Shown here one piece after another: positions 9,339-18,225 of a stretch of 64,000 nt of DNA. The stretch comes from Paracoccaceae bacterium (lineage in GTDB: Bacteria; Pseudomonadota; Alphaproteobacteria; Rhodobacterales; Rhodobacteraceae). How positions within the stretch are numbered: position 1 is the stretch's first letter; each line of letters starts with the position of its first letter. The notes under the pieces are model-generated. The model had not been told where the DNA came from. It made no database searches and saw nothing but the letters and a program-made list of their open reading frames with translations. The stretch spans positions 1,096 through 65,095 of the forward strand of contig JAGWAS010000021.1 in NCBI GenBank assembly GCA_021296235.1. The letters run 5' to 3'. The position numbers were made by a program, and so were the translations under genes.

Positions 9339-10488
9339 CGCGCCCGGCCGCAGGACTTTCGGACTGTATGTCCACTGGCCTTTCTGCGAGGCCCTTTGCC
9401 CCTACTGCAACTTCAACACCCGTGTCGGACGGAATTTGGACATGGATGGTTGGAGCCGGGCCTTCCGCGAGGTCCTTCACCGTCATTTCCGGGAAACGGA
9501 GTATGTCGGATGCTCGTCCATCTATTTCGGCGGCGGAACACCAAGCATGATGAACGCTCGAGTTGTTGGCGATGTCATCGAAAAGGTTGTGGAACATTGG
9601 GGACTGGAGATGGGTGCGGAGATCACCCTTGAAGCCAATCCCGCCTCCTCGGATTCGCAAAGGTTTGCACAATACCGGGCATCCGGCGTCAACAGGTTGT
9701 CGATCGGGGTTCAGTCGTTGTGCGACAACTCGCTTCGCCAACTTGGTCGTCGGCACACCGCGTCAGAGGCCCGGACAGCTTTCGATCTTGCAACCGGATC
9801 CTTTGAAAACGTCAGCATCGACCTCATCTTCGGGCGTCAGCGCCAATCGCTCGGAGAGTGGATTGATGAACTTTCCGAAGCGTGCAGCTGGGGCGCAGAT
9901 CATCTTTCTCTCTACCAGCTGACTGTAGAACCCGAAACGCCATTCGGTCAGCGCCTCAGGGCCGGTCGGCTGCCGGGGTTACCCGATGACGAACTGGCTT
10001 CGGCCATGCTTTCGGAAACAGCGGCGCTGTGTGCCGGTTTCGGCTACGGACAATACGAAGTTTCGAACTATGCCCGGCCGGGAAGGGAGGGCCGGCACAA
10101 TCTGCTTTATTGGCGCGGCGGCGATTATCTTGGGGTGGGGCCCGGCGCTCATGGCCGGGTCAGTTCCGGTGGCGAGAGGTTTGCGACCGAAACGGAACTG
10201 TCGCCTGCAGCATGGCAGGCAGCGGTCAACAATTCCGGCACGGGCGAATCCCTGCGGACGCGGCTTGATCCAACCGAACAGGCAAATGAATATCTGATGA
10301 CGTCGATCAGGCTGGCAGAGGGAACCGGTATCGACCGCTTTATCGCTCTTGGCGGGTCGGAATTTGATCGCGGCACGCTGGACTTGCTTGAACGGAACGG
10401 GCTTGCCTGTGTTGAAGATGGGCGCATTCGGGCAACGGCCTCAGGAATGCTGGTGCTCAATCGGATCATCGCAGAACTCATACGGTGA
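9328..10488 (+). CDS. hemW: Radical SAM heme chaperone HemW
   Basis: HemW binds heme and inserts it into target proteins; it was formerly annotated as oxygen-independent coproporphyrinogen III oxidase. The 386-residue protein has the radical-SAM cluster motif CEALCPYC within YVHWPFCEALCPYCNF (about residues 14-29), the SAM-binding FGGGTPSMM, and GVQSLCDNSLRQLGRRH. It lacks the extended N-terminus of HemN. The start is the TTG at 9328, inside the end of rdgB, preceded by AAGGCGG. It closes the rph-rdgB-hemW operon. Confidence 0.92.
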   Translation: MATDAPGRRTFGLYVHWPFCEALCPYCNFNTRVGRNLDMDGWSRAFREVLHRHFRETEYVGCSSIYFGGGTPSMMNARVVGDVIEKVVEHWGLEMGAEITLEANPASSDSQRFAQYRASGVNRLSIGVQSLCDNSLRQLGRRHTASEARTAFDLATGSFENVSIDLIFGRQRQSLGEWIDELSEACSWGADHLSLYQLTVEPETPFGQRLRAGRLPGLPDDELASAMLSETAALCAGFGYGQYEVSNYARPGREGRHNLLYWRGGDYLGVGPGAHGRVSSGGERFATETELSPAAWQAAVNNSGTGESLRTRLDPTEQANEYLMTSIRLAEGTGIDRFIALGGSEFDRGTLDLLERNGLACVEDGRIRATASGMLVLNRIIAELIR

Positions 10489-10657
10489 GGTACCGTTTGC
10501 CGGCTGCGCCCCGCCGCTCCACCTGATTCACCAAGCAAGCTTCCGCTTTTTCGTGCCACCCATTTGCCGTGAACCGATTGCAGGCGTGGGATTGTCAAGA
10601 TAAGCATTCGGGTCGGGACACCTCGGGAAGAACTGAGCCCTGAGACGGAGACGTGTC

Positions 10658-11902
10658 GTGTCGACAAGCTATTTTGATTTCGCAATTGGATTCCTCGGAT
10701 TCCTCTGGCAGTCATTTCTGGTGCTGGCACCCATGCTGCTGCTCGGGTTGTTGCTGGGCGGACTGTTTCATGTCTTCATTTCCCGCGACGCCATTCTCCG
10801 ATGGTTTCGGGGCGAGAACCTTAAGGCGGTCGCCGCCAGTGCTGCCATTGGGGTCCCAATGCCCCTCTGCAGCTGCTCGGTGGTTCCCGTTGTTGCCGAA
10901 ATGCGGCGCAAGGGAGCATCCCGGTCTTCCTGCATGTCCTTCTTGATCACCGCACCGGAGACAGGTGCCGACTCCATCCTGGTCACAAATGCTTTCTTCG
11001 GATTACCTGCAGCGATCACACGCCCGGCCATCAGCTTCTTCACCGCAGTTGTTGCCGGCCTGTGCTGCATCGGCCTCATCCGGGATAGTGATGACGTCGG
11101 CGAGAGACCGAATGCAGAAGGCAACAATCGTCACAACCACAGCCCATGCTGCGATCATGGCAATTCGCACCACCTTCCGTTGTTCCCGGACCGGCTGGAC
11201 TGCTACATAAGCCCTGTCGAACTTAAGGATGAATTCCTACTCTGGTTGAAGGGAACATTCCGATTCAACGGGCGCTCTCCCGTAACCGACAACGACCAAA
11301 CATCTTCAGGACTTAAGAGAATTGTTTCCCACATCTTTCGCTACGGCTTTGTGGAGATTGCGGATGACATTCTTGTTGCCCTGCTCTTCGGTCTGGTTCT
11401 GGGTGGGTTGCTTTATCTTCTGCTACCCACAGAACTGCTCACCCACGAACACGCCCGTTGGGCATCCTATCCAATCATGGTTCTCGCAGGTCTTCCCATC
11501 TACATCTGTGCTTCAGCCAGCACCCCAATAGCAGCAGCGTTGGTTGCCAAGGGGCTTAGCCCAGGAGCGGCCCTTGTTTTCCTGATGACCGGGCCGGCAA
11601 CAAACACCGGCACCATTGCGATCATTCTGAGCCAGTTTGGAGGACGTTTCACCTCAATCTATCTGGGCTCAGTGATTGCGGTAACGGTGATGCTCGGAAT
11701 CTTGGTGGATCTGCTGATTTTGGCCACAGGGTATTCGATCATCGTCAATCTTGAACCCTCTGACTCTCCCACCATTCTTCTGCTTCAATGGATAATCGGA
11801 TTTGTGTTGATTGCCCTTATTGTTTGGAGGTTCCAGGCCGGCGCATTTCGACGAGGCTGGCAGAACTTGCTGATAAACATCCGACCGCTCGTTGGGCGCT
11901 GA
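10658..11902 (+). CDS. Permease of the DUF318/ArsP-SO_0444 type (metal or metalloid efflux)
   Basis: The 414-residue integral membrane protein has about eight to ten hydrophobic segments and two internally similar halves with the diagnostic cysteine/proline motifs: PMPLCSCSVVPV (about 64-75) and ICASASTPIAAALVAKG in the second half, then TGPATNTGTI. Related proteins export copper/zinc or organoarsenicals. A cytoplasmic or periplasmic loop near residue 155-175 is rich in His and Cys (NHSPCCDHGNSHH), which suggests soft-metal binding. The start is GTG 10658 with ACGGAG upstream. No metal regulator gene is adjacent. The exact metal cannot be read from sequence. Confidence 0.82.
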   Translation: MSTSYFDFAIGFLGFLWQSFLVLAPMLLLGLLLGGLFHVFISRDAILRWFRGENLKAVAASAAIGVPMPLCSCSVVPVVAEMRRKGASRSSCMSFLITAPETGADSILVTNAFFGLPAAITRPAISFFTAVVAGLCCIGLIRDSDDVGERPNAEGNNRHNHSPCCDHGNSHHLPLFPDRLDCYISPVELKDEFLLWLKGTFRFNGRSPVTDNDQTSSGLKRIVSHIFRYGFVEIADDILVALLFGLVLGGLLYLLLPTELLTHEHARWASYPIMVLAGLPIYICASASTPIAAALVAKGLSPGAALVFLMTGPATNTGTIAIILSQFGGRFTSIYLGSVIAVTVMLGILVDLLILATGYSIIVNLEPSDSPTILLLQWIIGFVLIALIVWRFQAGAFRRGWQNLLINIRPLVGR

Positions 11903-12085
11903 AGAAAGCGCCGACAGTCATTTCCAGCACCCCAAGGCCGTTCAGTGAATTCCATGCAGCGGGTTTTGGGGCCGTGCGGCCTGCGCATCATCCATTGCAG
12001 TGCATCAGAATTCGTTTGCGTCGCATCCGCCGGAGAACCATCGCGGAATCGGAACAAAATTCCGGTCACAACGCTTCCTGCAACC

Positions 12086-12847
12086 CTATCCGTTCAGGTC
12101 GCAGCCCAGGAAATTGCGCCCGCTGTTCATGCAGGCCTCCATGACCGAAAAACTGCCTGCTGCCGGATCAACAACGACTTCGCCCGGTCCGGTAACGGCC
12201 TCAATCAACCTTTGCTGAAGTTCAACAGGTTTTCGATGCGGCCAGCCGTTCGGCTTGTGATTCTCCTTCCAAACATCTGGTATGTTGTGAATGGTCCAAA
12301 CTCCCTTGGCGCGAAGCGGAAGCTTTTGCAGGACCACCAGATATTCGCTCTTCCGGCGAGTGCGGTAGCCCATGCCCATACGCGTCTTCTCCCAGGTGAT
12401 GAGGTCTACCGTATTGAGTTTGGTGCCTTCCAGCCATGCTGAGAATCCAGTGCACAGGTGAAACTTGTCGGTCCACAGGAACAGATGCCCACTTGGCGTC
12501 AGCACCTTGGAGATTGAATGAATGAAAGCCGTGATTGTCTCGTCCTTCATCTGGGTTAATGCTGATCTTTGACGACCCCGGTCCACTCCCTCGTTTCCGT
12601 AGTTCATCTTGTCGAGTATGCCCCGGTACTGGGGATCGAAGAACACAGCCGGAACGCTCTCGGCCGGCAGAAGGCGCAGGAATTCGCAACCATCCATTTC
12701 CAGTCGTGAATCGAATTTCAGTCCGGTGGGCAATTGGAATTCCGGTGCCGCTGCATCCCGAGTTTTGGAGAAAACGTTTTTCCTGCGAACCTTCTGCGGT
12801 TCCGGCGTTGTGGTCGATGCCTGAGAATCTGTTTCCATGTTCTCCAC
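12086..12847 (-). CDS. Adenine-specific DNA methyltransferase, beta class, MboII-like, orphan
   Basis: The 253-residue protein carries motif IV as DPQY (VFFDPQYRGILDK, about residues 69-81), followed by the target region and then motif I as VVDPAAGSFSVMEAC near the C-terminus; this order defines the beta class of N6-adenine or N4-cytosine methyltransferases. The stretch RGRQRSALTQM, SGHLFLWTDKFHLC and GYRTRRKSEYLVVLQK closely recall the MboII/HpyAII type that methylates GAAGA; that specificity is inference from memory. No restriction endonuclease gene is adjacent, so it is an orphan or a leftover of a type IIS system. The neighbouring permease is convergent. Confidence 0.8.
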   Translation of the reverse strand: MENMETDSQASTTTPEPQKVRRKNVFSKTRDAAAPEFQLPTGLKFDSRLEMDGCEFLRLLPAESVPAVFFDPQYRGILDKMNYGNEGVDRGRQRSALTQMKDETITAFIHSISKVLTPSGHLFLWTDKFHLCTGFSAWLEGTKLNTVDLITWEKTRMGMGYRTRRKSEYLVVLQKLPLRAKGVWTIHNIPDVWKENHKPNGWPHRKPVELQQRLIEAVTGPGEVVVDPAAGSFSVMEACMNSGRNFLGCDLNG

Positions 12848-13634
12848 TTACCCTAAGCCCGGCCAATCCATTTTCTTGGTCGGGATCCACCCTTGAATGG
12901 TCAATCCGCCATTGGAATTCCGGAATCCAATCCAATCCTCGTCCAATTTCTAAATCCGGAACCCGATCAAGTCCATCCGATGTCACTCTTCGACAAGAAT
13001 TCCAATCGTCCGATCATTGGAATTTGCTGTTCTCACGGCGAAACGGCGGCCCGACCGCTTCGTCTGCCTCGCCTGCGGCCATAACAAGGGCTGGGATTTG
13101 AAGTATCGCATGGCGACCTGGAAATGTGTGGCATGAGGCAAAAAAGATGCGGACTGCGGGAACAGTGATGCATCACATCCGGGGATGTTGCCATGCCAGT
13201 GGCCCCGATATAAACCCGGTCCGCATATTTCCATACAGGCCCTCGGCAAACGTCACATCGAACACAGAAGCCGGACACACGACTGCACCTGACCATATAG
13301 GCCCGACCAAGTAAAAAATATGCATGTTTCCAAGGAAGCATCTGCGCACAGATTGCAATCCGGGCCGCCGCTTGCAGACTACCCTTCAGCGACGGTGGCA
13401 CCAGAAAAACCCGATGATCGTTGGGTAAGCCAATGGCGCGCTCATCCTTGGGTGGAGGCTTGTCCGGTTCTGCTCTTTCGATTGCCGGCTCGCCTCCGTC
13501 CTTCACTCAAACGGCCCGTAAGGCTTTCCCGTAGGTCGCCTTCACAAGAGCATCCCAAAGATGGCAACCAAACGGCATGCAGTTGCAGCACAGACTAAAT
13601 TGCGCAATTCTGACCGTCACCGGTGTGCCATCAA
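12848..13634. other. Intergenic stretch with an IS1595-type relic
   Basis: Apart from the transposase relic described separately, this stretch has only short overlapping ORFs without recognisable domains. EcoRI-like GAATTC and GGAAT/ATTCC words recur between 12893 and 13022, but I see no ordered repeat. Confidence 0.4.
13023..13165 (+). pseudogene. IS1595-family transposase zinc-ribbon remnant
   Basis: One frame reads RPDRFVCLACGHNKGW and then YRMATWKCVA, followed by an in-frame TGA (13134-13136) exactly where the family has the Cys of the second CxxC. After a frame change TAGTVMHH follows, which matches the segment after the zinc ribbon of IS1595 transposases. Only the N-terminal zinc-ribbon part survives. 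The catalytic DDE/N domain is absent. Confidence 0.65.
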
Positions 13635-15263
13635 TCAGATCTCATTGATCGCCCCACCTCTCTCAGCAATCGTTTCAATCTCGACTACATGATCTGCAAT
13701 TTCACAGAACTTCATATCGTGCGTAACAACCACGACCGTTGAGCGATCGCGCAACCGATAAATTGTAGCTCGAATTATCTTGGCGGTTTCTTGGTCAATC
13801 GACGCAGTTGGTTCATCGAAGATGTAGACATCCGCCTCATGATACAACATCCGCGCTATGCCCAATCTCCTCTTTTGTCCTTCAGAAATTCCACCTCCAC
13901 CTTCTCCCATATTTCGATCAGATAATTCAGAGATTTCCGAACCTGTGAAGCCAGACTCTTGAAGGCAGAATTCCATTTTTTCCTTATCGTGATCTTGGCT
14001 AAGGGCAATATTTTCCGCCAAAGTTGTATCAAATACATCCACATTTTGTGAAAGATAGAGAACACAATCCTCCCTCTTGTCCAGATAGATGCTCCCCCGG
14101 TAATCCATCAACCCGGCCATCACGCGTGCCAATGTCGATTTTCCGGTTCCTGTCTTACCAACAATTGCCGTAAGTGCGCTTCTCTCAATACCAACGTTTT
14201 CATAAACCAGATATCTGTTCTCAGATATCATTGCTTCCACTCTTCTGATTTCCAATGCCCGATCCAATGTTGCTCTTTTATGACGAAGCTTGAGCATCTT
14301 CGGCTTCAACTTCAACAAGCCAACAAGCTCTCCGGCAGATGATAATCCTTGCATGAACATCCGATAGGCTCCCGCAAACTGAACCAACGGCGACACAATT
14401 TGGATGATCAGTCCGTTCGCCAGAACGATCAGTGGAATTGTATCCCTTCCACTGCTGTGGTCAAAAATGATTGCCAAATTGACCGTAAAGACAATAACTC
14501 CGAGTAGCCCGCCCTGAACAACTCCCATAACGATGCCAGGAGATAGCGAGTTCAACACCTGACGGATGAATAGATCCGCAGCATCGGTATACCTTTTAAC
14601 AATCCAATCCGGCTTTTCCATTGACCGGATCGTTTCCTGCGATATGACGCATTCAGATAGCAGCTTGAAATTTCTTGCAGCTGTTTGATACCACACCGTT
14701 TGCAGGATGCTAATTCTGTTGGTCAAAATGTAGGTTATCGCAACAAAAATAGCCAGAAGGGCAGATACGCCAATGGCGAGAACGATAGATAAATTGTACG
14801 CCAAAATAACGACCAATGCCAACGCTTCGATGATCAATGGTCCGATTGTGAATATCAAATTATACATGGCATCCCGCAAACCACCAAGCCCGCGATCAAC
14901 AATGATTGCGATTTCTGTGGATGCCATGTGGTTGATTTTTGATCTTGGGAGAACGTAGTAACGGCGCAACAGGGTCAAGATAATTGATTTATTAAAATAT
15001 TGTTCAAAATATACATATGTTGTAAATCGAAACTCTTCCAATATTCGTACTGCGGCAAACATGCAGGCATAAATGATCAACCAGGTAACTGGTTCCAGGA
15101 TGTCATCTTGAATTTGCGCTACCACATAGGCAAAATATACTGGCGTGAGAACTCTAATCATGATCACAATTAGAAACAGAACAATTGCCAAGAAACAGTA
15201 ACGATGGCCGCGTCCATCAAGTGATCGCCAAGTCATAACGAAAATTGGAATTATATCTTTCAT
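13635..15263 (-). CDS. ABC transporter, fused permease and ATPase (exporter type)
   Basis: The 542-residue protein has an N-terminal membrane domain with about six hydrophobic segments (residues 20-320) and a C-terminal ATPase: Walker A GKTGTGKST (369-377), Q-loop YLSQN, signature ISEGQKRRLG (459-468) in place of LSGGQ, Walker B VYIFDEP (479-485) and the switch His in VTHDMK. This is the architecture of homodimeric exporters of lipids, peptides or drugs. The nucleotide sequence is clearly AT-richer than its neighbours, with AT-rich codons such as ATA and AAT, which suggests recent transfer. A 60-codon Cys-containing ORF lies directly upstream. Confidence 0.85.
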   Translation of the reverse strand: MKDIIPIFVMTWRSLDGRGHRYCFLAIVLFLIVIMIRVLTPVYFAYVVAQIQDDILEPVTWLIIYACMFAAVRILEEFRFTTYVYFEQYFNKSIILTLLRRYYVLPRSKINHMASTEIAIIVDRGLGGLRDAMYNLIFTIGPLIIEALALVVILAYNLSIVLAIGVSALLAIFVAITYILTNRISILQTVWYQTAARNFKLLSECVISQETIRSMEKPDWIVKRYTDAADLFIRQVLNSLSPGIVMGVVQGGLLGVIVFTVNLAIIFDHSSGRDTIPLIVLANGLIIQIVSPLVQFAGAYRMFMQGLSSAGELVGLLKLKPKMLKLRHKRATLDRALEIRRVEAMISENRYLVYENVGIERSALTAIVGKTGTGKSTLARVMAGLMDYRGSIYLDKREDCVLYLSQNVDVFDTTLAENIALSQDHDKEKMEFCLQESGFTGSEISELSDRNMGEGGGGISEGQKRRLGIARMLYHEADVYIFDEPTASIDQETAKIIRATIYRLRDRSTVVVVTHDMKFCEIADHVVEIETIAERGGAINEI

Positions 15264-16072
15264 AACTACACTACCTGAAGAGGACCCGGACTATTCTTCT
15301 GCAACTGCCCTACTGCAGCAATTCACGGCAGGCGCAGTTGATTTCGGGATCATTCTCAAAACAACTTGTTGGCCAGTGCACACTCTGCCAGGTTTGCGTG
15401 GATTTTCCTGATCGTGTGCGGCACTGTTGCACCAATTACAAAGACATATGTTGGGTGGTGTCAATGGAATCATCCCAAGATGTGCGGTTTGGCCACCAAT
15501 TCAGCGCGCCGAGGTTGGTCGGGCCCGTGAACACATGCTGCAAGCGCATTGAGAGCCCTTCGGGGACCAAACGGCAATGCTCGCTGACAACATGATGGCG
15601 GCAAAAATGATGTCCATGTTGAAATGTTGTTCAATTTTCCAGTTCGGCGGTTACCGCGTGGCGAAGGTGCATCTCCTGAATTTGACCGCAATCCAGCAAT
15701 GCACTGCGACACCCGCCACATGCGCTGCGGAGACGGCATGAGTTCGGAAATTCTTGCCGTTCGAGGTGAATGCTCCGTATGAAATGACTCTTGAAGCAAT
15801 AGTGGCTTCCAGAAAAGGAGATGTTGCCTCCTTTACCTCACCTGTTGATCTGTTCGCCGTCCTGAAAGGAGGTTGATCTCCACCAGATTCTTCGGTCTCC
15901 CTTGGACAGTCCTGATTGCGGTTGAACGACCAATGCCGATCCGTCCTTCGGTGCAGACACTCCGAATTCTGCAATCAATAAGGCACCCGCGAAATTGGAC
16001 TCCCGTTTTGCTTGTGAATATTCTGACTTGCAACGTACGGCCGCATTGCGCCACAGGCAGGAAACAGCAGTG
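15264..16072. other. Intergenic stretch between the AT-rich exporter and the peroxidase-like gene
   Basis: No gene of a known family was recognised. On the minus strand, 15291-15473 could encode 60 residues with six cysteines, ending 27 bases before the exporter start. Several partly overlapping ORFs occupy 15600-16000 on both strands and none has a recognisable domain. The last bases hold a CAGGAA site before the ATG at 16073. Confidence 0.35.
15291..15473 (-). CDS. Possible small Cys-rich peptide upstream of the exporter
   Basis: A 60-codon frame (ATG 15473) contains NICLCNWCNS near the N-terminus and VNCCSRAVAEE at the C-terminus. It lies on the same strand as, and 27 bases upstream of, the exporter gene, the position in which peptide-export systems often place their substrate. 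No leader (GG) motif, modification enzyme or homologue is recognised, and base composition is closer to the flanking chromosome than to the exporter. It may be a chance ORF. Confidence 0.2.
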   Translation of the reverse strand: MIPLTPPNICLCNWCNSAAHDQENPRKPGRVCTGQQVVLRMIPKSTAPAVNCCSRAVAEE

Positions 16073-16648
16073 ATGACGAATAGGGACGACATGCCGACCG
16101 CACTTGATCTTCCCCCGGTTGACCCGTTGCCGGAGGCCACCCGGAAGTATCTCGCAGTCTGCCAGGAAAAATTGGGCCTTGTTCCGAATGTTCTCAGGGC
16201 TCATCTTTTCGACATTGAAAAACTCAATGCATTTACTGCGATGTACAACAATCTCATGCTCGCGGAGAGCGGGCTTTCCAAACTCGAACGCGAGATGATT
16301 GCCGTCGTGGTGTCGTCGATCAACCGTTGTCACTATTGCCTGGTCGCACATGGCGCTGCCGTTCGGGAACTGTCCGGTGACCCGGAGTTTGCCGACATGC
16401 TGGCCTCAAACTACCGCGTGTGCGAATTGGACAAACGTCGAAGGGCGATGCTTGAATTCGCTGAGAGGATCACAAACGAAAGCAATCGCATTGAAGAGTC
16501 GGATCGCGCCGCCCTGCGTAAGGCTGGCTTCAGTGATCGGGACATTTGGGATATTGCTTCCGTCGCGGGATTTTTCAATATGACCAACCGTATCGCCTCC
16601 GCCGTGGCGATGAGACCCAACCCTGAATATCACTCCGCGTTTCGATGA
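16073..16648 (+). CDS. Peroxidase-related CMD/AhpD-fold protein
   Basis: The 191-residue protein belongs to the carboxymuconolactone decarboxylase/AhpD superfamily. It shows LGLVPNVLRAH, then the redox motif CHYCLVAH (Cys86, Cys89, His93), which in AhpD-like enzymes reduces hydroperoxides, and SDRDIWDIASVAGFFNMTNR in the C-terminal part as in the 'uncharacterised peroxidase-related enzyme' subgroup. The start is the ATG at 16073. The stop overlaps the start of the OmpA-family gene by 4 bases (ATGA), implying coupled translation. Confidence 0.85.
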   Translation: MTNRDDMPTALDLPPVDPLPEATRKYLAVCQEKLGLVPNVLRAHLFDIEKLNAFTAMYNNLMLAESGLSKLEREMIAVVVSSINRCHYCLVAHGAAVRELSGDPEFADMLASNYRVCELDKRRRAMLEFAERITNESNRIEESDRAALRKAGFSDRDIWDIASVAGFFNMTNRIASAVAMRPNPEYHSAFR

Positions 16649-17607
16649 AACCACTTGACCGTCTTATCATTGCCTTGATCGCGGCCATCGGATTCAGCAC
16701 TCCAACGATCGGAGCCTTTGCTCTTCCGGATGAATTCAGGGAGGTTGTCCGGCAGTCCGCGACATCCGACTCCGCAAGCATTCCGCTCGGCAGGTTTGAG
16801 GACGGTAGCATACCGATGCAGACCATCGACGGAGAGGTCGAGAACATCATTCTGCGCGTTGAGGGCACCCTGCCCACGCTCGACCTACTGAGGGAGGTGG
16901 CGGCGCACTTCACTGAACTGGGTTACCGGGAGATCTTCAGATGCCATGACCGTAAGTGCGGCGGTTTTGACTTCGTCTCCGAGATCGACATCGTTTCTGC
17001 TCCGGACATGTATGTGGACATCGGGAATTTTCGCTACATGAGCGCAAGGCGGGAAGCCGGCGGAAAGGCTGACCTGGTCGGTGTGATTGTCAGCCGCTCA
17101 ATGCATGCCGGATTCATCCAAGTTACTGCCGCGAAGGAAACGATGCACTCTCTGGATCTTTACATTGATACGGCGGAAGCCATAGTTCGCTCGGTCAATC
17201 CGGACTCGGAAATCGAGAGCTCGTCCCGCAACTCGGTCTCCGTTCAGTTGGCCGCCAAAGGATATGCAGTCCTGCAGACACTTGAGTTTGCACCCGGTTC
17301 ACTCAATCTTGCAAATGGTGAGTTGCACGAACTTGAGGAACTGGCCGAGTATTTGAAGGCCCATTCAAACCACATGGTCATCCTTGTGGGACACACCGAC
17401 ACCCGCGGCACACTTGAATCTAACGTTGATCTATCAAGACAGCGAGCTGATGCGGTGCAGAAAATTCTGATTGAGCGCTACGGCGCAGACCCCCAACAGC
17501 TGATGGCTGAGGGAATTGGCTATCTTTCACCCCGAGCAACAAACACAACTGAAGAGGGAAGGGCACGCAACCGGAGGGTGGAGGCAATACTGGTGGCAAT
17601 CGAATAG
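16645..17607 (+). CDS. OmpA-family protein with DUF4892-like N-terminal part
   Basis: The 320-residue protein has a Sec signal peptide (hydrophobic residues 7-24). Its N-terminal part (about 25-190) resembles DUF4892 proteins, with a CHDRKCGG pair of cysteines that could form a disulfide. The C-terminal OmpA domain (about 210-320) has the peptidoglycan-binding pattern VGHTDTRGT and NVDLSRQRADAVQKIL, then the ending GRARNRRVEAIL. It should sit in the periplasm or outer membrane and anchor to the cell wall. Its start overlaps the preceding CMD gene. Confidence 0.85.
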   Translation: MKPLDRLIIALIAAIGFSTPTIGAFALPDEFREVVRQSATSDSASIPLGRFEDGSIPMQTIDGEVENIILRVEGTLPTLDLLREVAAHFTELGYREIFRCHDRKCGGFDFVSEIDIVSAPDMYVDIGNFRYMSARREAGGKADLVGVIVSRSMHAGFIQVTAAKETMHSLDLYIDTAEAIVRSVNPDSEIESSSRNSVSVQLAAKGYAVLQTLEFAPGSLNLANGELHELEELAEYLKAHSNHMVILVGHTDTRGTLESNVDLSRQRADAVQKILIERYGADPQQLMAEGIGYLSPRATNTTEEGRARNRRVEAILVAIE

Positions 17608-17702
17608 GATTGGGGCACCCATTCTCGTCAAACTTCTGCAACTGGGAATTGGTCAAGAAAACTCATGGAACCGGCCATTCCGCAACAGCCTGGAGAGAAA
17701 CC

Positions 17703-18146
17703 ATGACGGAGATGAAAACTGTCGAAAATGATAGGGATGCCGGGCTGTTTTTGCATTCAATTGAAAATCCGAAGCGGAAGGAGGATTCAATCAAGGTTGC
17801 CCTGATGATGGAAAGCCTAACCGGAGAACCGCCGAGGATGTGGGGTGAGAGCATAGTGGGATTCGGACGCTACCGATATCGCCGAGCCGACGGTTCGCAG
17901 CACCAATGGATGCTGACCGGCCTGTCACCGAGGAAAGCGGCACTGACGATCTACATCATGCCGGGATTCAGCAAATACGGCGACCTGCTGGCGAACCTCG
18001 GAAAACATCGACACTCAGTGTCCTGCCTGTACTTGACCAGACTCGCCAACGTCAATTTCGATGTCCTGACCGAACTCGTCCGGCGTTCGGTCGATGACAT
18101 GAGGCAAAAATACTGCGGGCAGGACACAGAGCCCGTGTGTACGTGA
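17703..18146 (+). CDS. DUF1801 domain protein
   Basis: This soluble protein of 147 residues shows MWGESIVGFGRYRYR and GLSPRKAALTIYIMPGF, typical of DUF1801 (YdhG-like) proteins, whose function is unknown. The start is the ATG at 17703, preceded by GGAGAG; the frame is open to 17610 but the extra residues are unlike the family. It lies about 95 bases after the OmpA-family gene and converges with the P450 gene. Confidence 0.75.
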   Translation: MTEMKTVENDRDAGLFLHSIENPKRKEDSIKVALMMESLTGEPPRMWGESIVGFGRYRYRRADGSQHQWMLTGLSPRKAALTIYIMPGFSKYGDLLANLGKHRHSVSCLYLTRLANVNFDVLTELVRRSVDDMRQKYCGQDTEPVCT

Positions 18147-18225
18147 ATTGCCGCAGAGTCTTCCGCGGTTGCGGAACCCCGGCGCATCCTTCGGCCCGCC
18201 AAATTCTCTGACCAATGAGGGTGCA

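Noticed and set aside
12222-12986. Minus-strand ORF of 254 codons in another frame over the methyltransferase
   Set aside because: It overlaps the methyltransferase gene fully and shows no domain.
13033-13506. Minus-strand ORF of 157 codons opposite the IS1595 relic
   Set aside because: The plus strand carries the conserved zinc-ribbon residues; the minus ORF has no family features.
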